A stretch of DNA of 64,000 bases. Source: Cladosporium sp. IMV 00045 (taxonomy: Eukaryota > Ascomycota > Dothideomycetes > Cladosporiales > Cladosporiaceae). Location: assembly GCA_001931905.2 (NCBI GenBank), contig MSJI02000094.1:88833-152832 (forward strand). The letters run 5' to 3'. The notes under the pieces were generated by a model. That model did no database searches and was not told the origin of the DNA. It worked only from the letters and a program-made list of their open reading frames with translations. A program made the position numbers and the translations under genes. How positions within the stretch are numbered: position 1 is the stretch's first letter; each line of letters starts with the position of its first letter. This document shows, one piece after another, positions 46,952-58,874 of the stretch.

Positions 46952-48643
46952 CTACATAAAAGCCATCTCCCTAACCAAACCAGCCTTCGTCCAACCCCTA
47001 GCAAAGTTCCTCCCCGTACTCAAAAGCAGCGCAATCCACCAAACCCTCCCAACCCAAGCATCATACCACAGCACCTCCCTAACCCCACGATTCCTCCTAG
47101 ATCTCCTAACCAAAGTCTTAACAACCTCCTCCAAAATCACCGCCACACCATTGAGCGCGAAGAATTTCGCCTCCCCTGTAGCATCCATCCAATTCCCGCC
47201 CAAAGTCCCCCGCACCGCGAAGGAATGCACGAAAGCAGAGCTCAGAAACCCCCCGAGAACTTTACCAACGTCCGCGCGTTGGTTGGGGCCTTTGCCTGTG
47301 ATTTTCCGCTCGAGCCATTCGCCCGGCCAGACGCCCCAGACGAGGAAGAGGCGGGCGAACAGGCGGTGCCAGCCAAAAGACCAGAAGCCGCGCGCGGAGT
47401 GGATGTCCCAGACTCGGGTGGTGTAGAGAGGCGGGAAGAAGGCGAGTGGTGAAGGGGCCAAGGGTGAGAGCATGATGGCGAAGATTGAGTGGCCGAGGGA
47501 GAAAGCTGCCATGAGGAAGGCGCCCAGTGCTGCTGTTAGGATGTATTGCTCTGGGTAGTTTAGCTCGTCGAAGGGTGAGGAGGGCGGGTTTGCGGTTCGC
47601 ATGATCGGTGCTATGCGCTTGACGTATGCGGTTTTGATGATAGCGAAGGCGACGATCATGACCGGTCCGACGTGGAATAAGATGGAATGAATGCGATTTT
47701 GCACAGTTGGTAGCCATGTCTTCCTCGTGTGACGAACATCAGCAGTCGTCCAGGTGAAACCAACGCCACGCATGGACAGCTCTAATTCCAGAGCCCAAGA
47801 CGCCCGACCTGCAAAGCTATGCGGCCAGCCGTTTTCGGTTTCTGCGGACTCGATGACAGGTACGGGCTTGGGACCCTGCATTGCTCTCTGCATGAACTCC
47901 ATGTAGCCGATGTCGCCGCTTAATTGGTCGGTGAACGACTCGTTCGACATGTTCTCGACCATGTCGGAACGCCAGACTCCTCGCTGCAGACTTGGTCTGC
48001 GAGGTCTGGTTGGGGCCAGTAACTCGTCCTCTTCAGTCTTGCTGACAGACTTTTGCGATTCGGTTCCAGACGATTGTGGTTGCGACCCATTCAGCAGCTC
48101 ATTCTCCTTTGCCTTCTTGACAAGACAGGGCTCCTCTGGCTTGTGTAGCATGCCGTTATGTCCTCCATCAGCCCAGGGCCTAGGTGCCGTTTCTCCTCTC
48201 GGAGTCTCAGGCCTTTTCTTGTGGACGTAGCGAACTCGTCTCGGCACATGGCCCCAGAAAAAGTAGCTCACATAAAAAGCGTCCAGGACTCGCAATCCTC
48301 CGTACAGTCCGACCAAGCCAAGTTGGTATGTGAGGCCGATGCTTTGTGGGACGTGGTAGGCCAGTGGCAAGCGGAAGAAAAGTACTGCCGCTGCGAGAGC
48401 CAGGACATTCCTGAGAACATGTATGGAAGTCGTGTCGATGGCTGAAGGCGGTGGCGGAGGCAGAAACAAAAGAGCCAGGTAATACAGCACAACTGGACAT
48501 ATCACCGCTTCGACGGTCAAAGGGCTGGTGCCCGGTATTGGCTGGAGGCCAGGCCGAGGTGCTCCAGTGAGAGTTGCTTGCACGACATGATGCATGAACT
48601 CCGGTAAAGGGACCCAGCTCATGGCGGTTGGCGGTAGATGCAC
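46952..48643 (-). CDS. wax-synthase-like membrane O-acyltransferase (MBOAT-type)
   Basis: A single uninterrupted frame of 563 codons; a second ATG eight codons in (MSWVPLPEF) is an alternative start. The N-terminal half has helices (TVEAVICPVVLYYLALLFLP, LRNVLALAAAVLFFRLPLAY, GLTYQLGLVGLYGGLRVLDA) and a long hydrophilic loop of about 130 residues. The C-terminal half carries the wax-synthase-domain pattern DIHSARGFWSFGWHRLFAR and SSAFVHSFAVRG, with the histidine expected for acyl transfer, among more helices. Fungal relatives transfer acyl or acetyl groups to alcohols, lipids or secondary metabolites in the ER. The acceptor is not predictable. No link to copy B is evident. Confidence 0.82.
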   Translation of the reverse strand: MHLPPTAMSWVPLPEFMHHVVQATLTGAPRPGLQPIPGTSPLTVEAVICPVVLYYLALLFLPPPPPSAIDTTSIHVLRNVLALAAAVLFFRLPLAYHVPQSIGLTYQLGLVGLYGGLRVLDAFYVSYFFWGHVPRRVRYVHKKRPETPRGETAPRPWADGGHNGMLHKPEEPCLVKKAKENELLNGSQPQSSGTESQKSVSKTEEDELLAPTRPRRPSLQRGVWRSDMVENMSNESFTDQLSGDIGYMEFMQRAMQGPKPVPVIESAETENGWPHSFAGRASWALELELSMRGVGFTWTTADVRHTRKTWLPTVQNRIHSILFHVGPVMIVAFAIIKTAYVKRIAPIMRTANPPSSPFDELNYPEQYILTAALGAFLMAAFSLGHSIFAIMLSPLAPSPLAFFPPLYTTRVWDIHSARGFWSFGWHRLFARLFLVWGVWPGEWLERKITGKGPNQRADVGKVLGGFLSSAFVHSFAVRGTLGGNWMDATGEAKFFALNGVAVILEEVVKTLVRRSRRNRGVREVLWYDAWVGRVWWIALLLSTGRNFARGWTKAGLVREMAFM

Positions 48644-49153
48644 AAGTGTAAAGACGAGAACTTTTCCATCGCGAGACTACTTTTCCAGCGCTCTCAGGCC
48701 AAGTTTAGTGTCTTGGGCAGTGGTGAATAATAGACTCAAAAGTCATGTGGTTCGGGTATGTATGACGTTATTCGAGTCGCTGTGTGGATATGAAGATCTC
48801 ATGATCTGGCACTACGATCGGCTTTGTCTGGCGCTTGTGCACTTGTGCGCTAGGCTGATGGAGTGAGATATAACCATGTCGGCTATTAGATTAAATTATT
48901 AACTAGGGCGATCCATCGTTTCTCTATATTGCCATGTGTTTTCTCGATCATGCAAGGGTGACCCGTCCAAAAGTCTCGGCCAGAAAAAGCCCACGCATGC
49001 AACAATAACACCAGAGTATAATCTATATTCAACAGTTTCAACAAATACTATTACAACAATCCCATAATGGTATCGAAATTTTGGCCTAAACACTCATGCA
49101 GTCCAATAAGAGATCACTGTGAATGAAAATGCAGAGAAGCCTCACTCAAAGCC
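48644..49153. other. intergenic
   Basis: Holds the promoter of the acyltransferase and an AT-rich 3' flank of the laccase (48890-49060). No gene supported. Confidence 0.5.
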
Positions 49154-51094
49154 TCAAAGCCCCGAATCATCCATATCGTAAGGCCTGCCCGCATGCTTTG
49201 GCACATCCCACCACTTGCGCCAATCGTCGCAATTCTTGTTGAATCCTGACAGATCGCCGAGGGTGTCCAGAATCTCATCTTTGCGCTCGAGGAACTGCCA
49301 GCTGAGTCCTTGGCCGACGTGCCATGGGATACTGTTCACCAGTCAGACTACGGACTTCCTGAAATTGAGGCGAAGGACATGTACTTACTGGCAGTGGACC
49401 AACCACGCACCCGGGTTGTCGGCGGGGAAACCCATGATCAGATAGCCTCCTGCGGGAAGCAAGGCTGTATCACGTCGAGGCGGATTGTTGAACTTCAAAT
49501 CCGTCATGCTCCCGTCCCAGGCACCCGGGCCTTGGCCGATGACATAGAAATCTAGCAGGCATTAGTCAATCCGAAAAACCAAGGGAAGATCCTCTCGATC
49601 TGTTGAAAGCTTACCGTGACCCTGGAGAGAATGTCAGCGCTGTGTTCAGAATGTGGGTGTATAGATGTGACTTACATGAAGATGCATGGGATGCGGCAGA
49701 TTAACAAACCCGCCTTGTGCGGTCTGCACGAGCCAGAATGTCCAAGCGTCCTTCTGGTTGATTTCAAAGACATTCATCTTGTGCTCGAACGTGTAGTTGT
49801 TGTCCTGTACGTATTCCAGCGTAGGTTTGCTCCAGTCGACTCGAATGTCCGTGTCGTTGATGAGCCATTGAACCAGCGGGCCGTTGACGGTGGACACATT
49901 GAAGCCCAAGGTGAAGTGCTTGATGGCGTCTTTGAACGTGTCTTGTGGAACCTGATTGGGGGCGTATGGTGTCACGCTCTCATCGTAGCAGGCGGTGGAC
50001 TTGGTAATTGTATTCTGCGTTGTCGGCTCTTCTTCCAGCGCGCCCTCGTAGCGGATGATCGACTTGATGTTGTTCGGGTTTGCGTTGGGTCCACAGTCAG
50101 TAGCCACATCTGCGCGAAGCCAGTAGTTTCCGGAAGCTTGATTGGCGTGGACGATAATGTCATAACGCTGACCGATGTTGATAGAGACTGAATTGGTGAC
50201 ATAGGGCTTGATTGGGACAAAATCCGAGGTGATGACCGTGAAGTTGTGGCCATCTATGGAGATGTGGAAGTTGTTGTCAATGCCGGTGTTGATCAGTCGC
50301 AATCGGTGCTTCTTGTTTTTCTTCAAGGTGGTAACGTGATACTTGCCACCAAAGTCGCCTTTCATTTTGCCGCTGATGAGACCAGTCTGAGGGGTTGGAG
50401 GGCCAGTAAGACTGTGCAGAGCTCGATGGTTCATTGCAAATGCTGACTCGTGGAACCAATCGGTGAAGGTCATTGGCCCCAGATCATGATCATAGTTCGC
50501 AGATGCAGGCCCATGGACGATAAGGGCTCCCACAATGCCATCTCCGTATTGAGCAGAGAAATGAGAGTGATACCACGATGTACCATGCTGAGTGCATCTA
50601 AACCTGTACTGCACTGTTCCACCGGGTGGGATAGGGCATTCAGTAACCCCATTTACGCCATCATGTTGGCAGCTGTTGAGCATTCGAACACCGTGCCAGT
50701 GGATTGAGGTGCCATTGTGCTGCAGACTATTCTTGACGTTGACAACCATCGTGTCGCCCCAGTTAGCCTCCAAGGTGGGTCCTGGGTATGTGCCGTTGAT
50801 GGCCATGACAATCCTTTCAAAGCCATCAGGTGCCATTGTGGTATTGGTGATTTCTAAATTGTATACCCGCTCCCTGCCATTGGGAGGTGTCTTGTTGTCG
50901 AAGTCCGTTGCAATACTGTAGCCCGCCTGCCAACATGCTCGAGAGAGTGGTCCATTGGTGCAAGCCGAGTCTGCAACTCTTGTGGTGGTAGCTTGTCTGG
51001 GTTCAAGGGCAACTGGATTGGGTGCTGCCGTCACGAAATGACAAAGAGCAAGAAGAACAATACCGCCAATGTGGCGGGTCTGGGAAAACCTCAT
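49154..51094 (-). CDS. secreted multicopper oxidase, asco-laccase type
   Basis: Exons 49676-51094, a 7-nt microexon 49615-49621, 49389-49551 and 49154-49331 give 588 residues with exact phase. The start is the ATG at 51092-51094; an upstream in-frame extension is ignored because [25 protein letters not shown] is a clear signal peptide. All four copper-ligand motifs are present: [33 protein letters not shown] (completed by the microexon) and [12 protein letters not shown]. The C-terminus is DSGL, the tail typical of ascomycete laccases that plugs the solvent channel. It oxidises phenols or similar substrates with reduction of O2 to water outside the cell. The exact substrate (lignin-like phenols, melanin precursors) is unknown. 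Confidence 0.93.
49615..49621 (-). other. 7-nt microexon of the laccase gene
   Basis: GGTCACG between a 54-nt intron (49622-49675) and a 63-nt intron (49552-49614), both GT-AG. It supplies Gly, His and the first base of Asp in the copper motif HLHGHDF, so skipping it would remove a copper ligand and shift the frame. Confidence 0.8.
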
Positions 51095-53219
51095 TGTATG
51101 AAGTGCGTAGCAATAGAAACGATGGAGCTTTTTGGGAGTCGAATGAAAAAAAAGAGAGGCATGCGCTTCCTGATATACTTTTCGACGGCTTTCTATAAGA
51201 ACAGCCCGTAGCCTCTTCACTGCATGCTTTATGGCAATCACAGTACGTTAGCCTGCCTATTCACGAAGATCTCCCATCGATATGGTAGACCACGGCCTTC
51301 GCCGAGCCCCTCTGCAGTTCCCCAAGCGAAAGCCTCTCGTAAATGCACGTATAATGAGCCGCAAAGACGGGTTCGCCTTGGTGGAGTTGCCATAAAGAGA
51401 ATGAGGCGGATGGGACGCTTTCGACCAGAGCCTTGGAAACCCCTTGGCGGCTGCCGAGTAGGAATATTTCAAGGCTTGCAGATCGCGACGATAGCGCCAT
51501 GTGTGTCCATGTGGGTTGACAAGTTGGTGGCTCATCTTTGGGATCAATGTTAAGCACGGATAGAGGAGATGGATTGCGGAGTCCCGGGTCTCGGCGACGG
51601 CTTGCGTTGGCGACGGCCTCGTGGCGTGTTTTGTCTAGAAGCGAGGCGTGTAGCGATAGCTAAGGCTCTTAGTCACGTTTATGGCTTGCAATAGGGCTAT
51701 AATGACATGGGTGAGCATCCCAGGAACCCAGAAATACCTTTGACGCGGTGATGCCTGTCAGAAATATCATTACATCGGAACTGAACTAGTTTCTCAGCCG
51801 GTCCTTGGCAGGAGAATGGAAGAGGATCCATCTTTCGTGCGCGACTTGAGGGCTGACTATTCACTAGGCCTGAAGTCTTTCATTAGATCGTCGCCGATGC
51901 GGGTAGGAATGGCGGGTTGCCTCTTCGCATTACGAGGCTGTCATCTGAGAAGGTCTCGACTTTTCACCGGCGCACTGGGATCGGGATGGATAAAAGCCGA
52001 TTCCTCCATTAGGCAGAGATGAATACGATTCCAGCATGCGACAATACTGTATGCACAGGTCCCAACGCGAATGTTGATGTAAAAGCGGCGTCTGTTGTAT
52101 TTCGTGGCGGACGAGCTGGAACCTGAAGGCGGGCGAGGTGGATTCAAGTTGCAGTAGGTCATATCCAGCGGGAAGATAAATATAACTCACCACAGCAACA
52201 AATGCTTGGCTTGCGTGCGGTTCCCCTCCATCCTCACCTCCCTCGTGATGACCTTGATGCCAGTACCAAGTTCATCAGCACGATTTCGCGGAGCAAATAT
52301 CCTGTCAACTCACGCATGCCGACTCGCGCATTCCCTCATCCTGCCTGTCACCTTCGAGGAGCAACCGTATTGAGCTTCTGGCGACTTCTTGATCGGGCTT
52401 CTGGTACACTCGGTACCTTACAATTGCGAGCGTGTCGTATCAGCTGCCTAGTTGCCTGAACCTTATATTCCGAGCTTATGCTCATGAGCGGTGATGGACA
52501 TCAGCAGAGCCTTCATCTATATAACATGGGGCGATGACTTTGCAGAATGGCTGTTCACCCCTGTCCTAGCGATGATGGAAGGTTCTTCTCGAAGTGGAAA
52601 TCAAGGAGGTCAATATCTGATGAGATGCAAGTCGCATTTCTATTCCGCAGAAACTGCACGACCGTTTAGTTGGATCATTGGATTTACTTCTATTGAGACC
52701 ACCTGTCTCCATCGGTATTCTCGTGCCAATGGAAGGCTTCCGGCTTTGCTTACGACGATAGGTCATGCGCATTTGTCTGGCTTGCGAGCATCACGTCGAA
52801 ACTCAAAAAGCCATTCTTGGCTCGCCATTGGCCAGCCGACACAATACCACCTGGGGAGATAGGACGAAAATACCAAGGCCTTCACTAATGGCTCCTATCT
52901 TCAGATATAGAAACTGTGAGCTCGTCTCCACAGCATACACCTCCAGGGACAGGTAGTAAGCACACTTTCGCCCCCCCCTATGGTCTGCGAGCCAGACACG
53001 GTTTGAACTTGCCATCAAACAGACATTCATTGCAAGGGCAACCCAATTAGACGACTGCGAAATGGTCAGTATGAAGAATGTCATTGACTCCCATTGACAT
53101 CGACTACGTAGTTATCATGAGGTGTTTCGCCCTTTGGTAGGTCGTGTCCACTTTCCCATTGTCGCTCGCTTCTTTTCTCTCATGCCACTCCTATGTGACA
53201 TCGCTTCACAGAACTAACC
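51095..53219. other. intergenic, 2.1 kb
   Basis: Laccase promoter on the left. Short ORFs on both strands show no domain. No RNA gene or repeat recognised. Confidence 0.5.
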
Positions 53220-54506
53220 ATGCTTTCTATTCGAATCGTATTCACACTTGCTGGCCTGCTTGCAAATGCCAGGTCCGCGGCAGTGCCAGACGACATGAGC
53301 ATGGAAACAAGCCAGGACCAGCACGGCTCCGTATGCACGACCTACGGCGTGGATTTCCAAGATGGTGGCTCCTACTTCATCAACACCAACTCCAACGAAA
53401 GCTTTACTTTTGTTTCCAAGTTTGAAGGATGTCAGAACGATACTGCCAGTCTGCAGCTCGTCAACAAGGACACTAGCGACCAATGGGATTGCAGCTCGGT
53501 GCCGACTGTGCCTGACAACACTCCTGAACTCTCTACCTGTCAAGTGCTGAAGAGTCAGATCGTTTCGGGGCAATACCTCATCATTGCTCTCGGTAACAAT
53601 GGCAATGGTCAACCATTTTCTTACCAGCGGGAGTTTCACATCGACGCCGGCCCACAGCAGACGATAACAGCTTATCCGACAAGGACCGTGACCAGTACTC
53701 CCCTTACAACAACGACCTGTGAGTAACATTTTTCCATGAGAGGCTTGATGTTTCGTATTGATTCTCAAATAGCAATCTCTTTCATCAACTCGACCTACAC
53801 GGTTCCCAATCAATCCACTCTTACCAAATACTCAGGAACACACACGAGGACGATTACCCCAAGCCCAGTGAGGACTACAGAAACGCAGACGATCATCCAT
53901 ACATTCGACCGCTGGACGAAGAGCAACCGCATCACAACCGTCACGGTAACGCCCACCTGCCGCATTCCACTACGCCCGCGCCACCCAGATCCAGTCTGCA
54001 GCTTCAGGCGCAAGGACGGCAAGTCATACAGGAATGACAACACGGATCGAGAGCACCGCTGGGGCTCTCCTGGCCGAGATGACCACAGACCCAGGCGCAA
54101 TCGCCCGTACGGGAAAGACGGAAACAAGAGCCCTGACGACTCAGCCGACGAGCCCAACGCACCCCTCCAGAAACGCGCCCCCGACTCTCGCACCACGACC
54201 CTCTCCGGCCCGACCTTCGGCGAGCCAGCTCTCACCGTCACAGCGGCGCCGTCCACGCAGACGCACGTTGTCGTGGCCACGACGACTTACTCAATCACTT
54301 CCCCTCCCAAGACCGTGTGGGGAGGGCAAGCTCAGCAGACGGTCAGGCTGCCCACGTCTACGCAGACAATCGTGCGCATCATCTACACCAAGCAGTATGT
54401 TGATAAGACTTACGGCTGGACGTGGACGAAGACGGTCTACGACACGCCGCCGGCAGAGGCGACGAAGTGCCGTAGGGAGGGTGGCCATTTTGGAGATAGG
54501 TGGTGA
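53220..54506 (+). CDS. secreted Thr/Ser-rich protein of unknown function
   Basis: Exons 53220-53718 and 53773-54506, 410 residues. Signal peptide (MLSIRIVFTLAGLLANARSA), then a domain of about 120 residues with a Cys pattern (SVCTTYGVDF, FEGCQNDTAS, WDCSSVP, LSTCQVLKSQ) and segments YFINTNSNESFTFVSKFEG and GQYLIIALGNNGNG, reminiscent of carbohydrate-binding-like beta folds in fungal secreted proteins. The rest is Thr/Ser/Pro-rich with repeated TVT-like strings, a basic stretch with a possible processing site (LQKRAPDSR) and a C-terminal Trp/Tyr-rich segment (TYGWTWTKTVYD). No GPI signal. Likely cell-wall or extracellular; function unknown. Confidence 0.72.
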
Positions 54507-54778
54507 GCTCTGCCGTTTTGACGTCGAGTTCGGTGCTTCTTCCGTCTATGGATGGAGTCTTGAGTAGCCGGGGCAGTGGATTAATCTAATGTAAAGTCAA
54601 GAATAGAGCTGGAGGGTGTAGTTCTTGTGCCCAAACAGAGGGCTAATGATAGTATTACAATAATATTAATAACTTGCTCGAAACGCAACAATCGCAACGC
54701 CAACCGCTTAGGTCCGGCCTAATTTCATTTTGATGCGCTCAATCTTAAACCCAAAAGAGAACTCCACAAGCTATCCCG
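54507..54778. other. short convergent spacer
   Basis: AT-rich 3' flanks of two genes with a long AT stretch near 54640-54670; nothing else. Confidence 0.5.
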
Positions 54779-56483
54779 CTAAACAACGTTGCTAGAATCA
54801 ATGTCCATCCCACTCCTCTTCTCCATCAGGCGCTTGGAGACGCCGACGATATTGCCAGCAGGCAGCTTGGCTTGCAATCCATCATTCTTCGGATCTTTCG
54901 AGCCGAAATGAAAGGGATGTGTGTCGTGCGTGTTTTGCTCAAGCGTTGGAGGATGCACCCACGTCTTTTCCTTGACAGGATATCCATCCCGGCCAATATA
55001 TTCCTTGTCGTCGCCATCGGTGCCCGAGAACTTGCGTGCCGTGAAATGACGGGCGGAAACCGCTCCCTGGGTGTCCGGCGTGCTCTTCGAGACCAGCTCT
55101 GCTATTGCCCAGTTCGTCCTCTGTCGCGTTCGGCCGGGCAGGTCATCCTCGTCGACTTCGACGTAGCCATCTTGAACGGGCACGAAGTGGCGCGCGGGTT
55201 TCACTTCAATGTCCTTGATCGGCAAAATACGGTGGTATATATCGTGATCGTGTACCTCGCGAGTAATGACATTCTGTCGAACCTCGTGTTGTTTTTCTAT
55301 GATCTTTTCATGCTCGACTGCTGGCGCTTGCTTTTCATGCAGTGAGACCGTGTCTGGGAATCGACGTACTTCCGCATCATCGAGGTCCATGGGACCGGCC
55401 GAGTTTTGCTTCGCATGAGCTGGGATCTTGCCAGAATTTGGAAAGCCGCCGGTAGTCGTCTTCGCTGAAGTCGGGGTCCGAGGGGCGATCGTAGATGGTG
55501 TAGGCGGCAAAGGCTTGTCGAGACTCGGACGCGGGAACTCCAGTGACGGTGTGTTTGATGTGTTCTCGAATGGATCCTTGTTTGGATCCCCTTCGAAGGC
55601 CGCAGGAGTGATTGTCCATGATGTATCTCTCGGCGTTGGGGTCTTTTGCCCATCTACGTCAATATATGACGGAGAACCTTCCATTGCAAGAGGTGTGATC
55701 GACCACGATGCATCCCTCTTGTCTGGGGCCTCTCCTCTTGAAACATCGCGTGTATCAGGACCCTCCTGCGAATGGAAGACTTCGCTGAGATGAGAGTTCC
55801 GTTTGTGAACTTTTAAAGGCGGCGGAGCGTCACCCTGCGCTTCCATCGCTGGGTTGTCATTCCGCACTATGTTCCAGTCGGCGACGTTTCCAGAGTGCCG
55901 GTCAATGTGTGGTATCAATGGCTGACTTTTCGATTGTGACAACTCTCGTTTTTGGGGTAAGAAGCGTATGGATGGCGTGTCAAGTGATGCGGTGCTCATA
56001 TTGCGGTCGGCAATGTACTCGCTATTTCGACCTTCGTCAAGCCGATAGCCGTTCACTTCAGGATCATGCTCATCTTTGTGAGGATTTAAAGTGAGTCCCC
56101 TGAAGCTTGATGAGAACTCTCGTTCACGAGGTACATGCGGCAGTTGATATTTCGCAATGTGAGGGGTTGCGAGATCGTTGGGTGGTAGGGTATATTCACA
56201 TTGAGATCCAATCCCATGAGATGGCAAAAAAGCTGACGCTCGGATTAGCTATGATGCAACCAGGAAATCGATCTTCCTTGGACAAAATACCTTCATCAAT
56301 ATTACGATCTCGCGAACTACTCATGGCGGGCGCCTTTCGCTGCTTGCCATTGCCATTGCCGGCGGGCTTTTCAGATGTGGTGTGGTTTTCAGGCTCATCG
56401 TCGCGTTTTGCCCTGCGAAATAGCTTCAGAAGCCGCTTCTTGCGGGATTCGTGGAGAGCCATGAGGGAGATACTCTGGGACAT
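54779..56483 (-). CDS. 548-residue hypothetical protein with a His/Glu-rich 'allergen-like' motif
   Basis: Two exons (56291-56483 and 54779-56232), 548 residues with exact phase. The N-terminus is basic (LHESRKKRLLKLFRRAKRDD). The middle is hydrophilic, with a triple Trp-containing repeat: DASWSITPLAMEGSP, DTSWTITPAAFEGDP and their flanks. A Pro-rich stretch (PSLDKPLPPTPST) follows. Near residue 380 lies QAPAVEHEKIIEKQHEVRQN, then TREVHDHDIYHRILPIKD, closely like the core of the 211-residue gene at 58875. No membrane segment or signal peptide. The shared core belongs to a fungal family often labelled 'allergen' without a known function. Probably intracellular. Confidence 0.75.
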
Positions 56484-58874
56484 GGCTGGCTAAAGAACAA
56501 AGCAACTCTATTAGGGTGTTAATTCGGTGGCACTTCACATCCGCTGTACGCCGTGGTTCGTTGTGAGACCGTAAGGCGGCACGGCTGAGGACGGCTGGCG
56601 GTTGCTGCAGTAAGGTATCGCGGGTATGCATCAAACCCCATCGAAAGCCCACCGCAGCCTCTCGAGGATACGTCATTTTGTAAACAGACTCAGAAGAGGC
56701 CGCGGACAGACTATGATGACGAATAAGCATCATACAACGTTAGGATTTTCTGAGAAGCCATGGCAAATGCCTCGCCCGTTTCAAACGGCATCAAGATCAG
56801 CATCTAGGCTGCTCGGTCGAGTCAGTGTTGATGAGATTATCTGTAGAGAAGACATCTTTGACGTTCCGGTAGAAGACGCTACCAAATGCATTGTCATTGT
56901 CTGGACTGAGGCTTGATTCAATCGAATGTCATTTAGCTCCAGTGTTCCAGCCCTATTGGACGCGGCAAATGCAGATCACCTTCCCACATTGACAATAGTG
57001 GTGCGCGTAGACAAGTGGAGGCCCAGTTGAATGACGCAGATGCAGTACACGATGGCAACCGTTGCCGTCGTAAAGGGTCGAACAATGATGCGATCGGCTG
57101 AACGCGAAGAGAAGGATTGCAGATGATAGCATCAAACCAGAACAGAGCGCCGAAACTCCTTGAGCAGGCTCCCGGGCATGAAAGATAGTCCACGAAGCCA
57201 CGGTACTACAGCCAGGATCGTCCATGCAGTAGCTGGCGCCGTCGACGATAGCAAAGGCTCGATAGAGTGTCTCTATAGGTACATGAGGAGGTCTGGAGAA
57301 TCTGCAAGCGGAATAATAGACGTTTAGGCATTCAGGCACGTCGATGTCTCTCTGGATTGCATGGGAGCCAAGGAGGTACCTCCGGAGGAAGCGAGCTTCT
57401 AAAATGTTCATTGGCTCGATTGGCTCCGTATGCTGGTGATCGGAAGCGCGGTTTTGAGATCTTTTGGACCGACCCACTAATACCCGCAACATGGGAAGCT
57501 CCAGACCCTACCACCTAGTAAGGTAGGGGCAAGGATCAGATGCATGTCGAGCATGTGTATACCAGCAAAGCCACGCCATGCATTGTTCACGACCTGGAAA
57601 CCGCTCGGGTCAGGGGAGCTTCAATAGTCGCCTTTGCGAGATTGCGAGTCTACACAATAGTTCTCGTCGGTGGAGTGGCGTTAGTGGCTCAACTCGTAAC
57701 GGCGTGCACGAACACAGACACTAGAAAAGCAAACAGGTTTTGCCTATCAAACAGTGGAGTGGCGGTGGTGGCTCAAATCTCGCGGACGACGGCGGAAGGT
57801 GAGTTATACGCACCGAGCATGGGAAAAAGTGGTCGATATCAACACCTATCGTCATTTCGTGACACGAATGCCCTCTCCCGAGCATCCGGCGTCCGCCAAG
57901 CCGTTGACAAATCTGTGGGGAAGTTGCTTCTTTCAGCCTCAACAACGTCAAGGTCTCGAAAGTCACCAACGTCGGCCCAACCACGATGCCATCATCACCA
58001 ACGCTCGTCGACCTCTGCCACCATAGACCGCCCTCGCCGCCGCGGTGACGAGTCTCGCAAGTCTTCTCCACGGCGTAAGCGACAGCTTCGAGGTAGGGGC
58101 GGCAGAAGCGGCTCGAATCTGGCGATCCCTTCCTGCACGAACGGTTGGCCCACCCATAGGGCTCTCAGGATGGAGCTGTCGAGATTTTGATACGGCAAAT
58201 GGCAATTGGGCCTGGGCCGTGAGAGCAGATGCCCTTCGAGCTCTGCAGCCCTCGCACAACCGTGAGACCATTCCTCGGTGCTGCTTCGAAGGCGCCATAC
58301 CCGACAAACTCTAGGTTCCCTCCTCATCGCGGAGCGCCGAGGGCAGTCTGGCAGTACCAGAGCTGTCGACGAATACATGACTAGATCACCGATGATGTAT
58401 CGTAGCGTCTGAAGATCAGTAATGCACGTTGCTTCGTCTAGGCGAGCTACACTCAGGAGGCATGGCACTGATCACATAGTGCTTGCGCTATGGAATACTC
58501 TTCTCACCTCAGTCGTGTAGACACGCCAATCCTTGCACTAGCCACATTCGCCTCACATTGGCTGGAGCAGCTGTGGTTGACCGTTGCGGCTGCCATGCTC
58601 AATGACGAACACCTGTCTTCGACATGGCTGATTGTGTGACCAAAGCTAGTGGATACACCTTGACAGCTCAATCGAAGGCTGCGCGGCAAGCAAAGTATGA
58701 CGTTCATTCTCTCTGATTTCCTAGGCTGCTAGCATATATATACATGCTACCTTTCACTCGAAAGAATACTCAAACTCACATCACAATTCCCATCTCTCAA
58801 GCACATTAAGCTCCTACACATCCAAACCTAACAACCCACCTTTCTTACAACAACACAACACCAAATCAACCATA
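56484..58874. other. intergenic, 2.4 kb, no supported gene
   Basis: Long ORFs at 56953-57492 (-) and 57540-58190 (+) have no recognisable domain, signal or intron logic. A direct repeat of about 27 nt ('gtggagtggcg...tggctcaa') occurs at about 57672 and 57753. The last 150 nt are the promoter of the next gene. Confidence 0.45.
58735..58742 (+). promoter_or_regulatory. TATA box of the His/Glu-rich gene
   Basis: tatatata about 135 nt before the ATG at 58875, followed by a CA-rich, G-poor leader typical of highly expressed fungal genes. Confidence 0.5.

Noticed and set aside
46871..47452. Plus-strand ORFs opposite the acyltransferase
   Set aside because: Pro/Arg-rich antisense shadows of a well-supported minus-strand gene.
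56953..57492. Minus-strand ORF of 179 codons
   Set aside because: No domain, no signal peptide, no clear splice extension and no second copy to test conservation. Could be a chance ORF.
57540..58190. Plus-strand ORF of 216 codons, Arg/Ser-rich
   Set aside because: Low-complexity composition and overlapping ORFs on both strands; contains a direct DNA repeat. No support for coding.
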